Counted from the stretch's first letter, positions 25,914 through 35,655 are shown. The stretch: DNA of 64,000 nucleotides from an uncultured Clostridia bacterium (GCA_937981575.1 CALJNR010000043.1:28847-92846), one strand, 5' to 3'. Program-made: numbers and translations. The notes: a model not told the origin generated them from the sequence alone.

Positions 25914-27335
25914 ATGAGAACAGAAGATGCTCCGGGATTTTTGAAATTAAAGCATAGTGCAGGTGTTTCAAAATATTTGGATCCTTCTCAAACACTAGTT
26001 ATAGGTTTTTTAATTGTTATCTTAATGGGAACCATTCTGTTAATGCTGCCAATCAGCAGTACTCAAGGAGAAACAACAGCTTTTGTAGATGCCTTTTTTA
26101 CGGCCACATCTGCTGTTTGCGTAACAGGACTTGTGGTTGTTAATACCCTTGAGTATTGGTCAATCTTTGGGAAGATTGTTATTCTTATTTGTATTCAGAT
26201 AGGCGGCCTTGGATTTATGTCTTTGGTAAGTATGATTTTTATCATCAGCGGCAGACGTATTACATTAAAAAGCAGACTGATTATGCAGGAAGCCTTTAAC
26301 TTTGATACGACTTCAGGAATCGTAAGGTTTACTAAAAATATTGTATTAGGGACTTTTGCAGTTGAACTAATTGGTGCAATTTTTTTAGCTTTTACCTTTA
26401 TACCGGAGCATGGCCTAGGAAAAGGAATAGCTTACTCTATCTTTCACTCCATATCTGCTTTTTGTAATGCAGGATTTGATATCGTTGGAGATAACAGCTT
26501 AACGCCTTATGTAGGCAATGGTATTGTGAATTTTACAATCATGACACTTATTGTTCTAGGTGGCCTAGGCTTTAGTGTATGGATAGATACTTACAAAACG
26601 ATTATGTTTAAAATCAAGTCTCCAGATAATTTTACATGGAAGCAGGCTTTTTATAAAATGTCACTTCATACGAGACTCGTATTAATTATTACTGTGATTT
26701 TGATTGCTATTGGATTCGTCTTTTTCTTTTGTGCTGAATACGGCAATATAAATACTTTAGGCAGGTTGCCTATTAAAGATAAAATTTATGCAGCTCTTTT
26801 TCAGTCAGTTACACCGCGTACAGCAGGATTTAATACGATAACACTTAGTGAACTTACACCGGCATCCAAAATTATGACTATTCTTTTAATGTTTATCGGA
26901 GGCTCGCCGGCAGGGACAGCAGGAGGGATTAAAACGGTAACGATGGGGGTACTGCTTCTTTGTACCATTTCTACCATCAAAGGCAAGGAGAATACAGAAA
27001 TCTTTAAAAAGAGAATTCCTTTTCATATTATTACAAGGGCTATGGCCATTACCGTAATTTCTATAGCTGTTGTTATTTTTATGCTTATGATGTTATCTTT
27101 TTCTGAAAGTGCAAGTTTTATGGAGCTTGTTTTTGAGGCCATCTCGGCATTTGGAACCGTTGGATTGACTCTTGGGATAACTTCTTCCCTTAGTTTTACG
27201 GGTAAAATTTTTATCATTGTAACGATGTTTATCGGACGGCTTGGACCTATTACTATGGCAGTGGCACTGATGATCAAGCAAGGAAGAGATAAGGGAGCGA
27301 TTCAATACGCTGAAGAAAGAGTTTTAGTAGGATAA
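25914..27335 (+). CDS. TrkH/KtrB-family potassium uptake channel subunit
   Basis: The 473-residue membrane protein has four pore-loop repeats with the selectivity-filter glycines visible: SAVCVTGL, SAFCNAGF, TPRTAGF and SAFGTVGL. This is the superfamily of K+ transporters in which TrkH/KtrB forms the pore and a cytosolic RCK protein gates it. The partner RCK gene follows within about 20 bases. GAGAG precedes the ATG. Whether it is named KtrB or TrkH cannot be settled from sequence alone. Confidence 0.94.
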   Translation: MRTEDAPGFLKLKHSAGVSKYLDPSQTLVIGFLIVILMGTILLMLPISSTQGETTAFVDAFFTATSAVCVTGLVVVNTLEYWSIFGKIVILICIQIGGLGFMSLVSMIFIISGRRITLKSRLIMQEAFNFDTTSGIVRFTKNIVLGTFAVELIGAIFLAFTFIPEHGLGKGIAYSIFHSISAFCNAGFDIVGDNSLTPYVGNGIVNFTIMTLIVLGGLGFSVWIDTYKTIMFKIKSPDNFTWKQAFYKMSLHTRLVLIITVILIAIGFVFFFCAEYGNINTLGRLPIKDKIYAALFQSVTPRTAGFNTITLSELTPASKIMTILLMFIGGSPAGTAGGIKTVTMGVLLLCTISTIKGKENTEIFKKRIPFHIITRAMAITVISIAVVIFMLMMLSFSESASFMELVFEAISAFGTVGLTLGITSSLSFTGKIFIIVTMFIGRLGPITMAVALMIKQGRDKGAIQYAEERVLVG

Positions 27336-27356
27336 TGGATATGGAGGATGAAGAGT

Positions 27357-28022
27357 GTGAAATTAAAACAATATGTAGTATTTGGGCTTGGAAGATTTGG
27401 GGTGAGCGTTGCAACGACCCTTGCTGAAGCAGGCTATGAAGTTATGGTTGTAGATGAATCCGAAGAGAAAATTCAGGAGATATCTCCTTATGTAACCCAT
27501 GCTGTACAGGCAGATGCCACAGACATGGATACACTAAAAACGCTGGGGATTCGTAATTTTGATGTAGGCGTTGTAGCGATTGGGAAAGACATCCAATCAA
27601 GTATCATGATCACTTTGCTGCTTAAAGAACTTGGTATTCCTTACGTAGTTGCCAAGGCAAGCACAGAGGTTCACCAAAGGGTTCTTCAGAAGCTGGGGGC
27701 AGATCGTATTATTCTGCCGGAGTATGAGATGGGTAAACGTATCGCTGCCAACCTCATTGCGGGTAATATTATTGATTATATTCAGCTTTCACCGGATTAC
27801 AGCATCATGGAGGTTGCATCGCTGCCGGAATGGAATCACTGTACCATTAAAGATTTGGATGTCCGCAGCAAATATGGTATCAATATTATTGCTATTGAAA
27901 ATAAAGGTGGTATAAATGTTTCACCGGAACCGGATTATGTACTTACCCCAGAAGATGTCTTAGTGGTTGTTGGGCATAATAAGGATCTTCAAGAATTAGA
28001 AGCGAGACGTTATGCAAAGTAA
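27357..28022 (+). CDS. TrkA/KtrA-family potassium uptake regulatory protein
   Basis: The product has an RCK_N Rossmann domain ('FGLGRFGVSVATTLAEAGYEV', seen here as GLGRFG near residue 9, with acidic 'VVDES' binding nucleotide) and an RCK_C domain from about residue 135. It forms a cytosolic ring that gates the pore protein encoded just upstream in response to nucleotide. I prefer GTG 27357 as start because GGAGG lies at 27343-27347; the ATG at 27348 directly abuts that site. Its 3' end overlaps the next gene by 11 bases. Confidence 0.93.
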   Translation: MKLKQYVVFGLGRFGVSVATTLAEAGYEVMVVDESEEKIQEISPYVTHAVQADATDMDTLKTLGIRNFDVGVVAIGKDIQSSIMITLLLKELGIPYVVAKASTEVHQRVLQKLGADRIILPEYEMGKRIAANLIAGNIIDYIQLSPDYSIMEVASLPEWNHCTIKDLDVRSKYGINIIAIENKGGINVSPEPDYVLTPEDVLVVVGHNKDLQELEARRYAK

Positions 28023-28809
28023 TATTATTTCCAGCATGCAAAATCCTATTATTAAAGAGATTATGCTTCTGCAAAAGAAGAAAAGTCATAGAAAAAAAGA
28101 AGGGCTTTTTATTGTAGAAAGTATTAAGGCTGTTAATGAGATTCCATCAGGCTATCCAATAAAATACTTAATAGTAACCCCCTTAATAACAAGGGAACAG
28201 CTTCCAGTTTTAGAGACAAACAAAAAAGTTGTTGTAACGGAAGAGGTTTATAAAGCTATAAGTGATACGATTACTCCACAGGGCGCGATGGCTGTAGTAG
28301 AGATGCCGGCTGTAGCACTCGATGATCTTACCATTAAGGGACAGGGATTTTATTTAATCCTTGAAAATATGCAGGATCCAGGAAATCTCGGAACCATCAT
28401 AAGAACAGCCCATGCATTTGGAGCTGAAGCTGTACTGATTACAAAAGGTTCGGTTGATTTATATAGTCCTAAGGTGGTACGAGCTACAATGGGGTCTTTG
28501 TTTCATGTTAAAGCATGTATTGATTATGAAATAGAAGATTATATGACGTATGTAAGAAAAGTGGGAGCGGCTGTTTATGCTGCAGATCTGGAAAATGCTG
28601 AGCCGCTTTCTAAAGTAAGATTTAAAAGCCCTCTGGCCATAGTAATTGGCAATGAAGGAAGTGGGGTTTCCAAATATACAAAAAAGACAGCTGATCATAA
28701 AGTAATGATTCCTATGCCTGGAGGCAGTGAGTCTCTAAATGCTTCGGTAGCAGCCTCTATTTGTATGTATGAAGTCATGAAACAGTTAGATCATCAACTG
28801 AAAAAGTAA
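28012..28809 (+). CDS. TrmH/SpoU-family RNA 2'-O-methyltransferase
   Basis: The 265-residue protein is a SPOUT methyltransferase. It has an N-terminal substrate-binding domain (about 1-95, 'KEGLFIVESIKAV') and the three SPOUT motifs: 'NMQDPGNLGTIIRTA' (about 117-131), 'IVIGNEGSGV' (about 212-221) and 'IPMPGGSESLNASVA' (about 232-246), which form the trefoil knot and bind SAM. The target nucleotide in rRNA or tRNA cannot be told from sequence. The start lies inside the end of the RCK gene. Confidence 0.93.
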   Translation: MQSNIISSMQNPIIKEIMLLQKKKSHRKKEGLFIVESIKAVNEIPSGYPIKYLIVTPLITREQLPVLETNKKVVVTEEVYKAISDTITPQGAMAVVEMPAVALDDLTIKGQGFYLILENMQDPGNLGTIIRTAHAFGAEAVLITKGSVDLYSPKVVRATMGSLFHVKACIDYEIEDYMTYVRKVGAAVYAADLENAEPLSKVRFKSPLAIVIGNEGSGVSKYTKKTADHKVMIPMPGGSESLNASVAASICMYEVMKQLDHQLKK

Positions 28810-28853
28810 TAAGAAAGGAATCCCTTTGATTAAGGCGCTGTAAGTGATTATCC

Positions 28854-28882
28854 TTGACAAAGAGGGATAAAGTTCATATAAT
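28854..28882 (+). promoter_or_regulatory. consensus sigma-A promoter of asnS
   Basis: TTGACA (28854-28859), 17 bases, TATAAT (28877-28882): a perfect match to consensus, upstream of the T-box leader. Confidence 0.88.
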
Positions 28883-28904
28883 TTTAGACAATAAAATATT
28901 TATT

Positions 28905-29145
28905 GACGATGATAAGAAGAGTAGCTTCTGCGGCGGTTTTCAGAGAGTTAGTGAGGGTGAGATACTAACAGCCTGGCAGTATGTGAAGAACATCTTGGAG
29001 TTGCTGACCGAAAGTGAATGATTGAGTAGGCTTAGCCGGGTTAAGACCGTTATATCTTAATTGAGGTGGATTTCTATTTTGGGAAATCAACTAGGGTGGT
29101 AACGCGGAGCATACTTCGTCCCTTATATGAGAGGGACGGAGTTTT
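28905..29145 (+). promoter_or_regulatory. T-box leader controlling asnS, Asn specifier
   Basis: AGGGTGGTAACGCGG at 29093-29107 is a textbook T-box sequence, followed by the CTTCGTCCC...GGGACGGAG terminator. In stem I the block GTGAAGAACATC near 28982 places AAC, an asparagine codon, where the specifier is expected. Uncharged tRNA-Asn should therefore allow read-through to asnS. The gap 28810-29252 contains only this leader and its promoter. Confidence 0.95.
29113..29145 (+). terminator. T-box-controlled terminator of asnS
   Basis: ACTTCGTCCC pairs with GGGACGGAGT and is followed by a T-rich run; the 5' arm competes with the antiterminator. Confidence 0.85.
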
Positions 29146-29252
29146 TTATTTTAGTATTTAGATGTAGGGTATAAGCAAAGTCAACACATCTGATGCTTCC
29201 TTTTTATCTATGTGAAAACAAAAGAGTATACTAAAGCAAAGGAGTAATATGT

Positions 29253-30644
29253 ATGGAAACAGTATCAATTAAAGCACTTTACAACGCCCCAGAGGCTCAT
29301 GAGACAGGAGTAATCACTATAGCTGGCTGGGTAAGAACCGTAAGAGATTCAAAGACCTTTGGGTTTATTGAACTCAATGATGGAACTTTTTTTAAATCCC
29401 TCCAAATTGTTTTTGAAGATAACCTGTCAAACTTTAAGCAAGTTGCAAAATTAGGAGTTGGCGCAGCAATTATTGTTACAGGTAATCTCGTTATTACCCC
29501 TAATCAAAAGCAGCCCTTTGAGCTTAAAGCGTCAGAAGTTGTTATAGAAGGAGAATGCCCGCCGGAATATCCGCTGCAAAAGAAAAGACATTCTTTTGAG
29601 TTTTTAAGACAAATCGCTTATCTTAGACCACGTACTAATACATTTGCAGCTGTTTTTAGAGTACGTTCTCTGGCTGCTTATGCGATTCATAAATTTTTCC
29701 AGGAAAGAAACTTTGTTTATGCCCATACGCCTATTATTACAGCCAGTGACTGTGAGGGCGCAGGAGAAATGTTCAGAGTTACAACGCTCGACCCAGTGGC
29801 TCCTCCAAAAACAGATGCAGGAGAAGTTAACTTTAAAGAAGACTTTTTTGGGAAAATGGCAAGTCTTACCGTTTCAGGGCAGCTTTCAGCCGAAACTTTT
29901 GCTATGGCTTTCAGAGATGTGTATACTTTTGGGCCAACCTTCAGAGCAGAAAAATCCAACACCCCAAGACATGCAGCTGAGTTCTGGATGATTGAACCGG
30001 AGATTGCTTTCGCAGATCTAGGGGATGATATGCAGCTGGCTGAAGATATGCTTAAGTTTGTGATTAAATATGTGCTTGAAAATGCGAAAGAAGAAATGCA
30101 GTTCTTTAATCAATTCGTTGATAAAGGCGTATTAGAAAGGCTAGAAGCTATTGTAAATTCAGAGTTTGGCAAAGTATCTTATACTGAAGCGATTCAAATT
30201 TTAGAAACAAGCGGCAGACAATTTGAATACCCTGTTTTCTGGGGATGTGATCTTCAGACAGAGCATGAGAGATACCTGACAGAAGAACATTTCAAAAAGC
30301 CAGTATTTGTTATAGATTATCCGAAAGAAATCAAAGCCTTTTATATGCGTATGAACGAAGATAACAAAACAGTAGCGGCTATGGACCTTTTAGTGCCAGG
30401 AGTTGGAGAACTGATTGGCGGCAGCCAGAGAGAAGAAAGGCTGGATGTTCTTTTAGAAAGAATGAATGAGCTTGGCCTTTGTGCAGATGACTATTGGTGG
30501 TACCTGGACCTTAGAAGATTTGGAGGAACCAGACACGCAGGTTTTGGCCTTGGATTTGAAAGACTTATTATGTACATTACAGGAATGACTAATATCAGAG
30601 ATGTTATTCCATTCCCAAGAACCACTGGATCAGCAGAGTTTTAA
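29253..30644 (+). CDS. asnS: asparaginyl-tRNA synthetase
   Basis: The 463-residue class II enzyme charges tRNA-Asn directly. It has the N-terminal OB-fold anticodon-binding domain (about 1-115, '[20 protein letters not shown]' type block beginning at 25) and the catalytic domain with 'TFRAEKS' and the C-terminal '[12 protein letters not shown]' motif 3. The T-box with an Asn codon agrees with the substrate. AAAGGAG precedes the ATG. It is monocistronic and followed by a terminator. Confidence 0.97.
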   Translation: METVSIKALYNAPEAHETGVITIAGWVRTVRDSKTFGFIELNDGTFFKSLQIVFEDNLSNFKQVAKLGVGAAIIVTGNLVITPNQKQPFELKASEVVIEGECPPEYPLQKKRHSFEFLRQIAYLRPRTNTFAAVFRVRSLAAYAIHKFFQERNFVYAHTPIITASDCEGAGEMFRVTTLDPVAPPKTDAGEVNFKEDFFGKMASLTVSGQLSAETFAMAFRDVYTFGPTFRAEKSNTPRHAAEFWMIEPEIAFADLGDDMQLAEDMLKFVIKYVLENAKEEMQFFNQFVDKGVLERLEAIVNSEFGKVSYTEAIQILETSGRQFEYPVFWGCDLQTEHERYLTEEHFKKPVFVIDYPKEIKAFYMRMNEDNKTVAAMDLLVPGVGELIGGSQREERLDVLLERMNELGLCADDYWWYLDLRRFGGTRHAGFGLGFERLIMYITGMTNIRDVIPFPRTTGSAEF

Positions 30645-30668
30645 AAAATAGTATAAAGCAATATATTA

Positions 30669-30718
30669 AATCGGGATCAACTTTGTATTATCATAAACAA
30701 AGATAATCCCGATTTTTT
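30669..30718 (+). terminator. intrinsic terminator after asnS
   Basis: AATCGGGAT...CTTTGT pairs with ACAAAG...ATCCCGATT and is followed by a run of T. Confidence 0.88.
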
Positions 30719-30789
30719 TGTGTTTAAGATTTTTGTGTTTTGCGAGAGATGAATAGTAAAAAAATCTAAGATAAGGGCTGGCTAGGGGC

Positions 30790-30868
30790 GCTTGGGAGGA
30801 GGAACTTTTGTGGCTCCCGCCTACCCACTGCCAAACCCGAGTCGCCCCAAAAATTCCCCCTCCCAAGC
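30790..30868. repeat. GC-rich imperfect inverted repeat with G-runs on the minus strand
   Basis: Arms 30790-30813 and 30845-30868 pair at 21 of 24 positions, including ten perfect outer pairs (GCTTGGGAGG with CCTCCCAAGC). The 31-base loop is C-rich, so the minus strand has several GGG runs and could form a G-quadruplex. The composition differs sharply from the AT-rich surroundings. It marks the edge of the defence island. An open frame on the minus strand here has no ribosome-binding site and no recognisable product. Confidence 0.55.
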
Positions 30869-31324
30869 TAATCATTGCAAAGGATAGCTGGTACTGAAAG
30901 TAATGCTCTCAAAAAAGCTCTTCCCTACTCCAACCAGACAACGTCAAGAGTAGGGATAAGAGGTAATGATCAAGTTAAGGGCTAAATACCAAAGCGGTAC
31001 CCCTTACAGAACTATTGGAAAACAAGTGAAAGAATAGTGTCAAGAGTTAAGGGTTAAGGCAGAGTAGAAAAGAAATTTTTGTTTTAAACTAAAAATTTTT
31101 CCTATAGGGATTTAGGGAATAGAGGAGACGCAAAGATCTTTAGGGGAAAATAACTTTAAAATGTAAATGAGATTGAAGCAAATGGCTTGCATTTTTGTAA
31201 ATATGAGATATACTAAAGAGTTATATAGGAATACAATTTATGATAAATATAGTTGTATTTACTCAATAAAATATGTAAAAATATCTTGATGAGAATATAT
31301 AAATATCTTTGTGGGGGGAAAACA
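30869..31324 (+). other. intergenic region at the left edge of the defence island
   Basis: No gene is seen. A hairpin is possible between CTTCCCTACTC (about 30918-30928) and GAGTAGGGATAAG (about 30949-30961). Purine-rich phrases with AAGGG recur (30985, 31045). TTGCAT (31187-31192), 16 bases, TATACT (31209-31214) is a plausible promoter for the HEPN gene that follows. Confidence 0.35.
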
Positions 31325-32350
31325 ATGCAATTTCATATAATGAATAATGGAATCGATTCTTTGAAATTTGGGTTAACTCACTATAGGAAATTTCTAAAAA
31401 GTATTAATAATATTGATATGGATATTGATAAACGCTTTAGCGAGTTGAAATTCTCTACGATAGCATTTCACAATGCAATAGAGTTATTTACTAAAAAAAT
31501 ACTATATGACATAAATGAACTACTAATTTTTTCAGTTGATGTTTCAGATAACTATATAGCAACGCTCTTACATGAAAAATACATAAAAAACAGAAGAGAT
31601 TCTCGCATGGATTTTTGGATAGCTGGGGAAGTAGAAGATACCACATACAAAACTATTGATTATAAAAGGAGTATAGAAATTTTACAGTCAATATTTAAAG
31701 AAGAATTATCAAAACGCGATTACGAAGTCTTGGTGTCTTTGGGGAAAATGCGTAATGCAATGACACATCTTGGATATTGGGACGACTATGGATGGTACAA
31801 AATATTAACCACAATCAATGACAGTATAGAATTGATTATAAAGTTTTACAGTAGAATAATAAAAAAGCCGGAGAAATTTTTCACGGGGACTATAGTTAAA
31901 AGAATGGTTATTTTGTTAGAGTTGGCTGAACCAGAACTTGACGAGATTTGGTGGGCTTCTTGGGAAGTATATGTTAATGGAATTTTTGAATACTTTGAGA
32001 CAACTTTTACTAACTTTGTACAAAAGATTGAGTTAGTGATCGATGAACGTATAAACTCATTAAAGAGTCTATCGTTTGAACGTGAAGGGAAGAAAACAAA
32101 TCTAATTATTTATTTGGTACCTCGGTGTGATGCAATTTTGTTTATTAAAGATAATATCATTGTAGGTGTGTTAAATATTACAGATATAAAGCTTGATGAG
32201 GAATTTAATATTATAAATGATTCTATTAAATTTTATTTTTTTAAAAAGAAGACAATTTATAGTAAAGACTTATATTTTGAATGGAAGAGTATGGGTTTAT
32301 GTAAAGAGCAAAAACATTTACTAAACCAGTTAGAGAAGTCATATGAGTAG
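31325..32350 (+). CDS. HEPN-domain protein of unknown function in the defence island
   Basis: The 341-residue product has no close relative that I recognise. Residues 1-170 are mostly helical and contain 'RNAMTH' at 143-148, the Rx4H catalytic motif of HEPN ribonucleases, with the usual helix context ('VSLGKMRNAMTHLGYW'). The C-terminal half (about 190-341) is unassigned. HEPN proteins often cleave RNA in phage defence and toxin-antitoxin systems. ATG 31325 is chosen because GGGGGG precedes it; the frame extends upstream without a better start. It lies 216 bases before hsdM, which has its own promoter. Confidence 0.6.
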   Translation: MQFHIMNNGIDSLKFGLTHYRKFLKSINNIDMDIDKRFSELKFSTIAFHNAIELFTKKILYDINELLIFSVDVSDNYIATLLHEKYIKNRRDSRMDFWIAGEVEDTTYKTIDYKRSIEILQSIFKEELSKRDYEVLVSLGKMRNAMTHLGYWDDYGWYKILTTINDSIELIIKFYSRIIKKPEKFFTGTIVKRMVILLELAEPELDEIWWASWEVYVNGIFEYFETTFTNFVQKIELVIDERINSLKSLSFEREGKKTNLIIYLVPRCDAILFIKDNIIVGVLNITDIKLDEEFNIINDSIKFYFFKKKTIYSKDLYFEWKSMGLCKEQKHLLNQLEKSYE

Positions 32351-32471
32351 TATACAAATATATAAGTAGCTTATCACCGTAGTCTCAAATTTCAAAAATA
32401 TATTCTCAATATAAGGTTATCTTTTATAAGGATGGCCTTTATATTCCGTTAACAAAGTTACCGCGCAAGTA

Positions 32472-32500
32472 TTGATAAAAAGCACAAAAGATACTAAAAT
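32472..32500 (+). promoter_or_regulatory. sigma-A promoter of the hsd operon
   Basis: TTGATA (32472-32477), 17 bases, TAAAAT (32495-32500), 67 bases before hsdM. Confidence 0.7.
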
Positions 32501-32566
32501 GTGGTAAAATAAAACTGACAGAAGGATAAGTTCAGAATAGAACATACTTTGAGGAGTGAAAGTTAA

Positions 32567-34084
32567 ATGGATAAATTGACATTACAGCAATTAGAATCAA
32601 AACTATGGGAGTGTGCGGATGTTCTTAGAGGAGAACTTTCTGCTACTCAGTATATGGATTATATATTTGGCATGTTATTTTTAAAGAGAATGAATGATGA
32701 GTTTGATATAGAAAGAGCGACTCGCGAAAACGAATTTAAAGAGCAGGGAATGGCAGGGGAAGAAATTGAAGAACTGCTAAATGACTCTTCGGTATATGAG
32801 ACTTTTTATGTGCCAGAGCAAGCAAGATGGGAAAAGCTTAGAAACTTAAATTTAAATATAGGCCCTGAGCTGGATAAAGCTTTTAAAGCGATTGAAGATG
32901 AACCTAAAAACAGTGAGCTTATTGGGGTGCTAACCACTGTCAATTATAACGATAAGGAAAGAGTGCCGGATAAAAAATTAAGTCAGTTACTACTTATTTT
33001 TGACAGCATGAACCTTGCAAATGCAAACATTGAATCAGAGGATATTCTTGGGAATGCCTATGAGTATTTAATCAAGCAGTTTGCAGACCAAGGGGGCAAG
33101 AAAGGCGGAGAATTCTATACGCCTACAGAAGTTGTTAGAACTATGGTAAATCTATTGAAGCCACAAGAAGGAGAGCGTATCTATGACCCAACTTGTGGTT
33201 CTGGTGGTATGCTCATTCAAAGCATTCAGTATATCAAAGAACATGGCGAAAATCCTAAGAATATATCCCTATATGGTCAAGAAATAAATCTTTCGACTTG
33301 GGCAATCTGCAAAATGAATATGCTTTTACATGGAGCAAAAGGAGCAGATATTAAGAAAGGTGACACCATAAGAGAGCCTAAACATACTGAAGGTGGCGTC
33401 CTTAAAACATTTGACAAGGTGCTGGCAAATCCTCCATTTTCCCTAAGTAACTGGGGATTAGAAGAAGCAAGCAGTGACGAGTATCATAGATTCCCTTATG
33501 GCATACCGCCAAAATCCTATGGAGACCTTGCTTTTGTATCTCATATGGTCGCAAGTTTAAATGCAAAAGGCAAGATGGCAAGTGTTGTCCCTCATGGTGT
33601 TTTATTTAGAGGTGGAGCAGAAGGCAAGATTAGAGAAGGCTTCTTAAAAGATGATTTAATAGAAGCTGTTATAGGACTTCCGCAAAATATCTTTTATGGG
33701 ACAGGCATTCCAGCGGCCATTCTTGTAATCAATAAGAGTAAAGAACAAGAAAAAAGAAATAAAGTACTCTTCATAGATGGTAGTCAAGATTTTGTTAAAG
33801 ACGGCAATAAGAATAGATTGAGAGACGAAGATATAGAGAAGATTATAAAGGCCTTTGATGAATATAAGGATATTGAAAGGTATGCCAGCTTAGTGGAATT
33901 AGAGACTATAAAGGGAAATGACTATAACCTAAATATCAGCAGATATGTAGATACAACAGAGGAAGAGGAAGAAGTAGATATTGATTTAGTTTTACAGGAT
34001 ATTAGGGAATTAAAGTTAAAGATGGCAGATTCGGAACAACAGTTAAATCAGTATCTTGAGGAACTGGGATTTGACTCTATTTAG
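32567..34084 (+). CDS. hsdM: type I restriction-modification DNA methyltransferase HsdM
   Basis: HsdM methylates adenine in the bipartite target recognised by HsdS. The 505-residue protein has the helical N-terminal HsdM domain (about 1-160) and the N6-adenine methyltransferase domain with the SAM-binding 'DPTCGSGGML' (about 206-215) and catalytic 'NPPFSLSNW' (about 288-296). GAGGAGTG lies upstream of the ATG. It heads an operon in which hsdS and hsdR follow. Confidence 0.97.
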   Translation: MDKLTLQQLESKLWECADVLRGELSATQYMDYIFGMLFLKRMNDEFDIERATRENEFKEQGMAGEEIEELLNDSSVYETFYVPEQARWEKLRNLNLNIGPELDKAFKAIEDEPKNSELIGVLTTVNYNDKERVPDKKLSQLLLIFDSMNLANANIESEDILGNAYEYLIKQFADQGGKKGGEFYTPTEVVRTMVNLLKPQEGERIYDPTCGSGGMLIQSIQYIKEHGENPKNISLYGQEINLSTWAICKMNMLLHGAKGADIKKGDTIREPKHTEGGVLKTFDKVLANPPFSLSNWGLEEASSDEYHRFPYGIPPKSYGDLAFVSHMVASLNAKGKMASVVPHGVLFRGGAEGKIREGFLKDDLIEAVIGLPQNIFYGTGIPAAILVINKSKEQEKRNKVLFIDGSQDFVKDGNKNRLRDEDIEKIIKAFDEYKDIERYASLVELETIKGNDYNLNISRYVDTTEEEEEVDIDLVLQDIRELKLKMADSEQQLNQYLEELGFDSI

Positions 34085-34098
34085 AGATAAGGGAATAA

Positions 34099-34365
34099 GT
34101 GGATATGGACACTACAGATATTAGTAAGAGCTTATATAATGCAATGATATGGGGGTATATTGAAGCTATAAAGATATTATGGACAACAGACGAGTTTAAA
34201 TCTGCCATTATAGGGATACCAGTATCAATTATAACATTTAAAATTGTTGGAGCAATTTTCTGGTGGGGAAGAAATAATGATATATGGTTTGGGCGGACAG
34301 GTGGAAAAATACTTTATTATTTAATCAATACTTTTATCATTTGGGTAGTAATGAAGATAGTATAG
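34099..34365 (+). CDS. small membrane protein inside the hsd operon
   Basis: An 88-residue ORF lies 15 bases after hsdM and ends 18 bases before hsdS. It may start at GTG 34099 or ATG 34105. Two hydrophobic segments (about residues 37-55 and 70-87) suggest a two-helix membrane protein; the N-terminal third is soluble and acidic. It is not a usual part of type I restriction systems and matches no family I know. Its tight spacing supports co-transcription and real translation. Confidence 0.6.
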   Translation: MDMDTTDISKSLYNAMIWGYIEAIKILWTTDEFKSAIIGIPVSIITFKIVGAIFWWGRNNDIWFGRTGGKILYYLINTFIIWVVMKIV

Positions 34366-34383
34366 AGATAGAGGTGACAAATT

Positions 34384-35655
34384 GTGATAATGATTAAAAA
34401 AGGATACAAGATAACTGCGCTTGGGCAGATACCAGAAGAGTGGGAGATAAAAAGACTTGGAGAAGTTACCAACATTCTTACAGGAGGAACTCCAGATACT
34501 AAGCAGAGAGAATACTGGGAAAATGGTACTATTCCGTGGATGCCTTCTGGCGATATTAACCAATTAATTATTCGTAATGTATCAAAAAACATAACTGAAG
34601 AAGGAATGAAAAATTCACCTGCAAAAAATATCCCTAAAGATAGTATAATGATTGCTCTAAATGGACAAGGAAAAACAAAAGGCATGGTAGGATTGTTAGA
34701 AATAGATACAACCTGTAATCAATCATTAGCCGGAGTTTTACCATCAAATCATTTTAATTCTAAATTCTTATTCTATCAGTTACAGAATAGGTATATAGAA
34801 ATAAGAAACTTAGCAGGTACTGATGCAAGAAATGGGTTGAACTTAAGTTTATTAAAAGAAATAGAAATAGTTTTGCCAAGAAAAAAGGAACAGAAGAAAA
34901 TAGGAGAAATTCTTTACAATGTCGATGAACAAATAGAAATCACTGATAATCTTATAGAAAAAACAAAGGAACTGAAAAAGGGGCTTATGCAGAGGCTTCT
35001 TACAAAAGGAATTGGACATAGTAGGTTTAAGGATACGGAGATAGGAAGAATACCAGAGGAGTGGCAAGTAAAAAGATTGGGAGAAGTTTGTGAAGTAAAA
35101 GGTGGAAAAAGATTACCCAAGGGATTGCAATTAATTGATGATAACAATGGTTATCCTTATATAAGAGTTTCAGATATGTATATGGGAGGCATTAATAAAG
35201 CTGATATAAAATATCTTCCATTAGAAGCAGTTGAAGCAATAAAAAATTACAAAATTAACAGTGATGATTTATTTATATCAGTAGCTGGTACTATTGGAAT
35301 AGTAGGCGAAGTACCTGAAGGTTTAGATGGGGCTAACTTAACTGAAAATGCAGATAAATTATGTAATATAAAAACAAACAAGAATTTTTTATTGTGGGTA
35401 TTACAATCTGATATAATACAGGGAATAATTGATAATGAAAAAACTACTAATGCACAGCCCAAATTAGCATTAACACGAATTAAAGAATTTTTATTGCCCA
35501 TTCCAAGTAAGAAAGAACAAGCACAAATATCCTTAATTTTATCATCAATTAATAAACAAATAAAACAATATGAATCCAAAAAAGAAAAACTTCAGGAGCT
35601 GAAAAAAGGGCTTATGCAGAAGCTATTAACAGGTAGTATTAGAGTTAAGGTGTAG
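34384..35655 (+). CDS. hsdS: type I restriction specificity subunit HsdS
   Basis: HsdS carries two target-recognition domains that each read half of the split DNA site. The duplicated architecture is clear: 'PEEWEIKRLGEV' near residue 17 and 'PEEWQVKRLGEV' near 222 open the two domains, and the conserved helices ending 'LKKGLMQRLL' (about 198-207) and 'LKKGLMQKLL' (about 406-415) act as spacer coiled coils. The length of 423 residues is typical. The start is GTG 34384 behind GAGGTGA. No second hsdS or invertase is present in the window, so phase switching is not evident. Confidence 0.95.
   Translation: MIMIKKGYKITALGQIPEEWEIKRLGEVTNILTGGTPDTKQREYWENGTIPWMPSGDINQLIIRNVSKNITEEGMKNSPAKNIPKDSIMIALNGQGKTKGMVGLLEIDTTCNQSLAGVLPSNHFNSKFLFYQLQNRYIEIRNLAGTDARNGLNLSLLKEIEIVLPRKKEQKKIGEILYNVDEQIEITDNLIEKTKELKKGLMQRLLTKGIGHSRFKDTEIGRIPEEWQVKRLGEVCEVKGGKRLPKGLQLIDDNNGYPYIRVSDMYMGGINKADIKYLPLEAVEAIKNYKINSDDLFISVAGTIGIVGEVPEGLDGANLTENADKLCNIKTNKNFLLWVLQSDIIQGIIDNEKTTNAQPKLALTRIKEFLLPIPSKKEQAQISLILSSINKQIKQYESKKEKLQELKKGLMQKLLTGSIRVKV

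Noticed and set aside
30666..30875. 69-residue minus-strand ORF in the GC-rich inverted repeat
   Set aside because: It covers the asnS terminator and the inverted repeat, has no ribosome-binding site, and its odd composition follows from the repeat itself.
34384..35655. Possible phase-variable hsdS
   Set aside because: No second hsdS, inverted repeats or recombinase is present near the gene; the internal repeats are the normal duplicated HsdS architecture.
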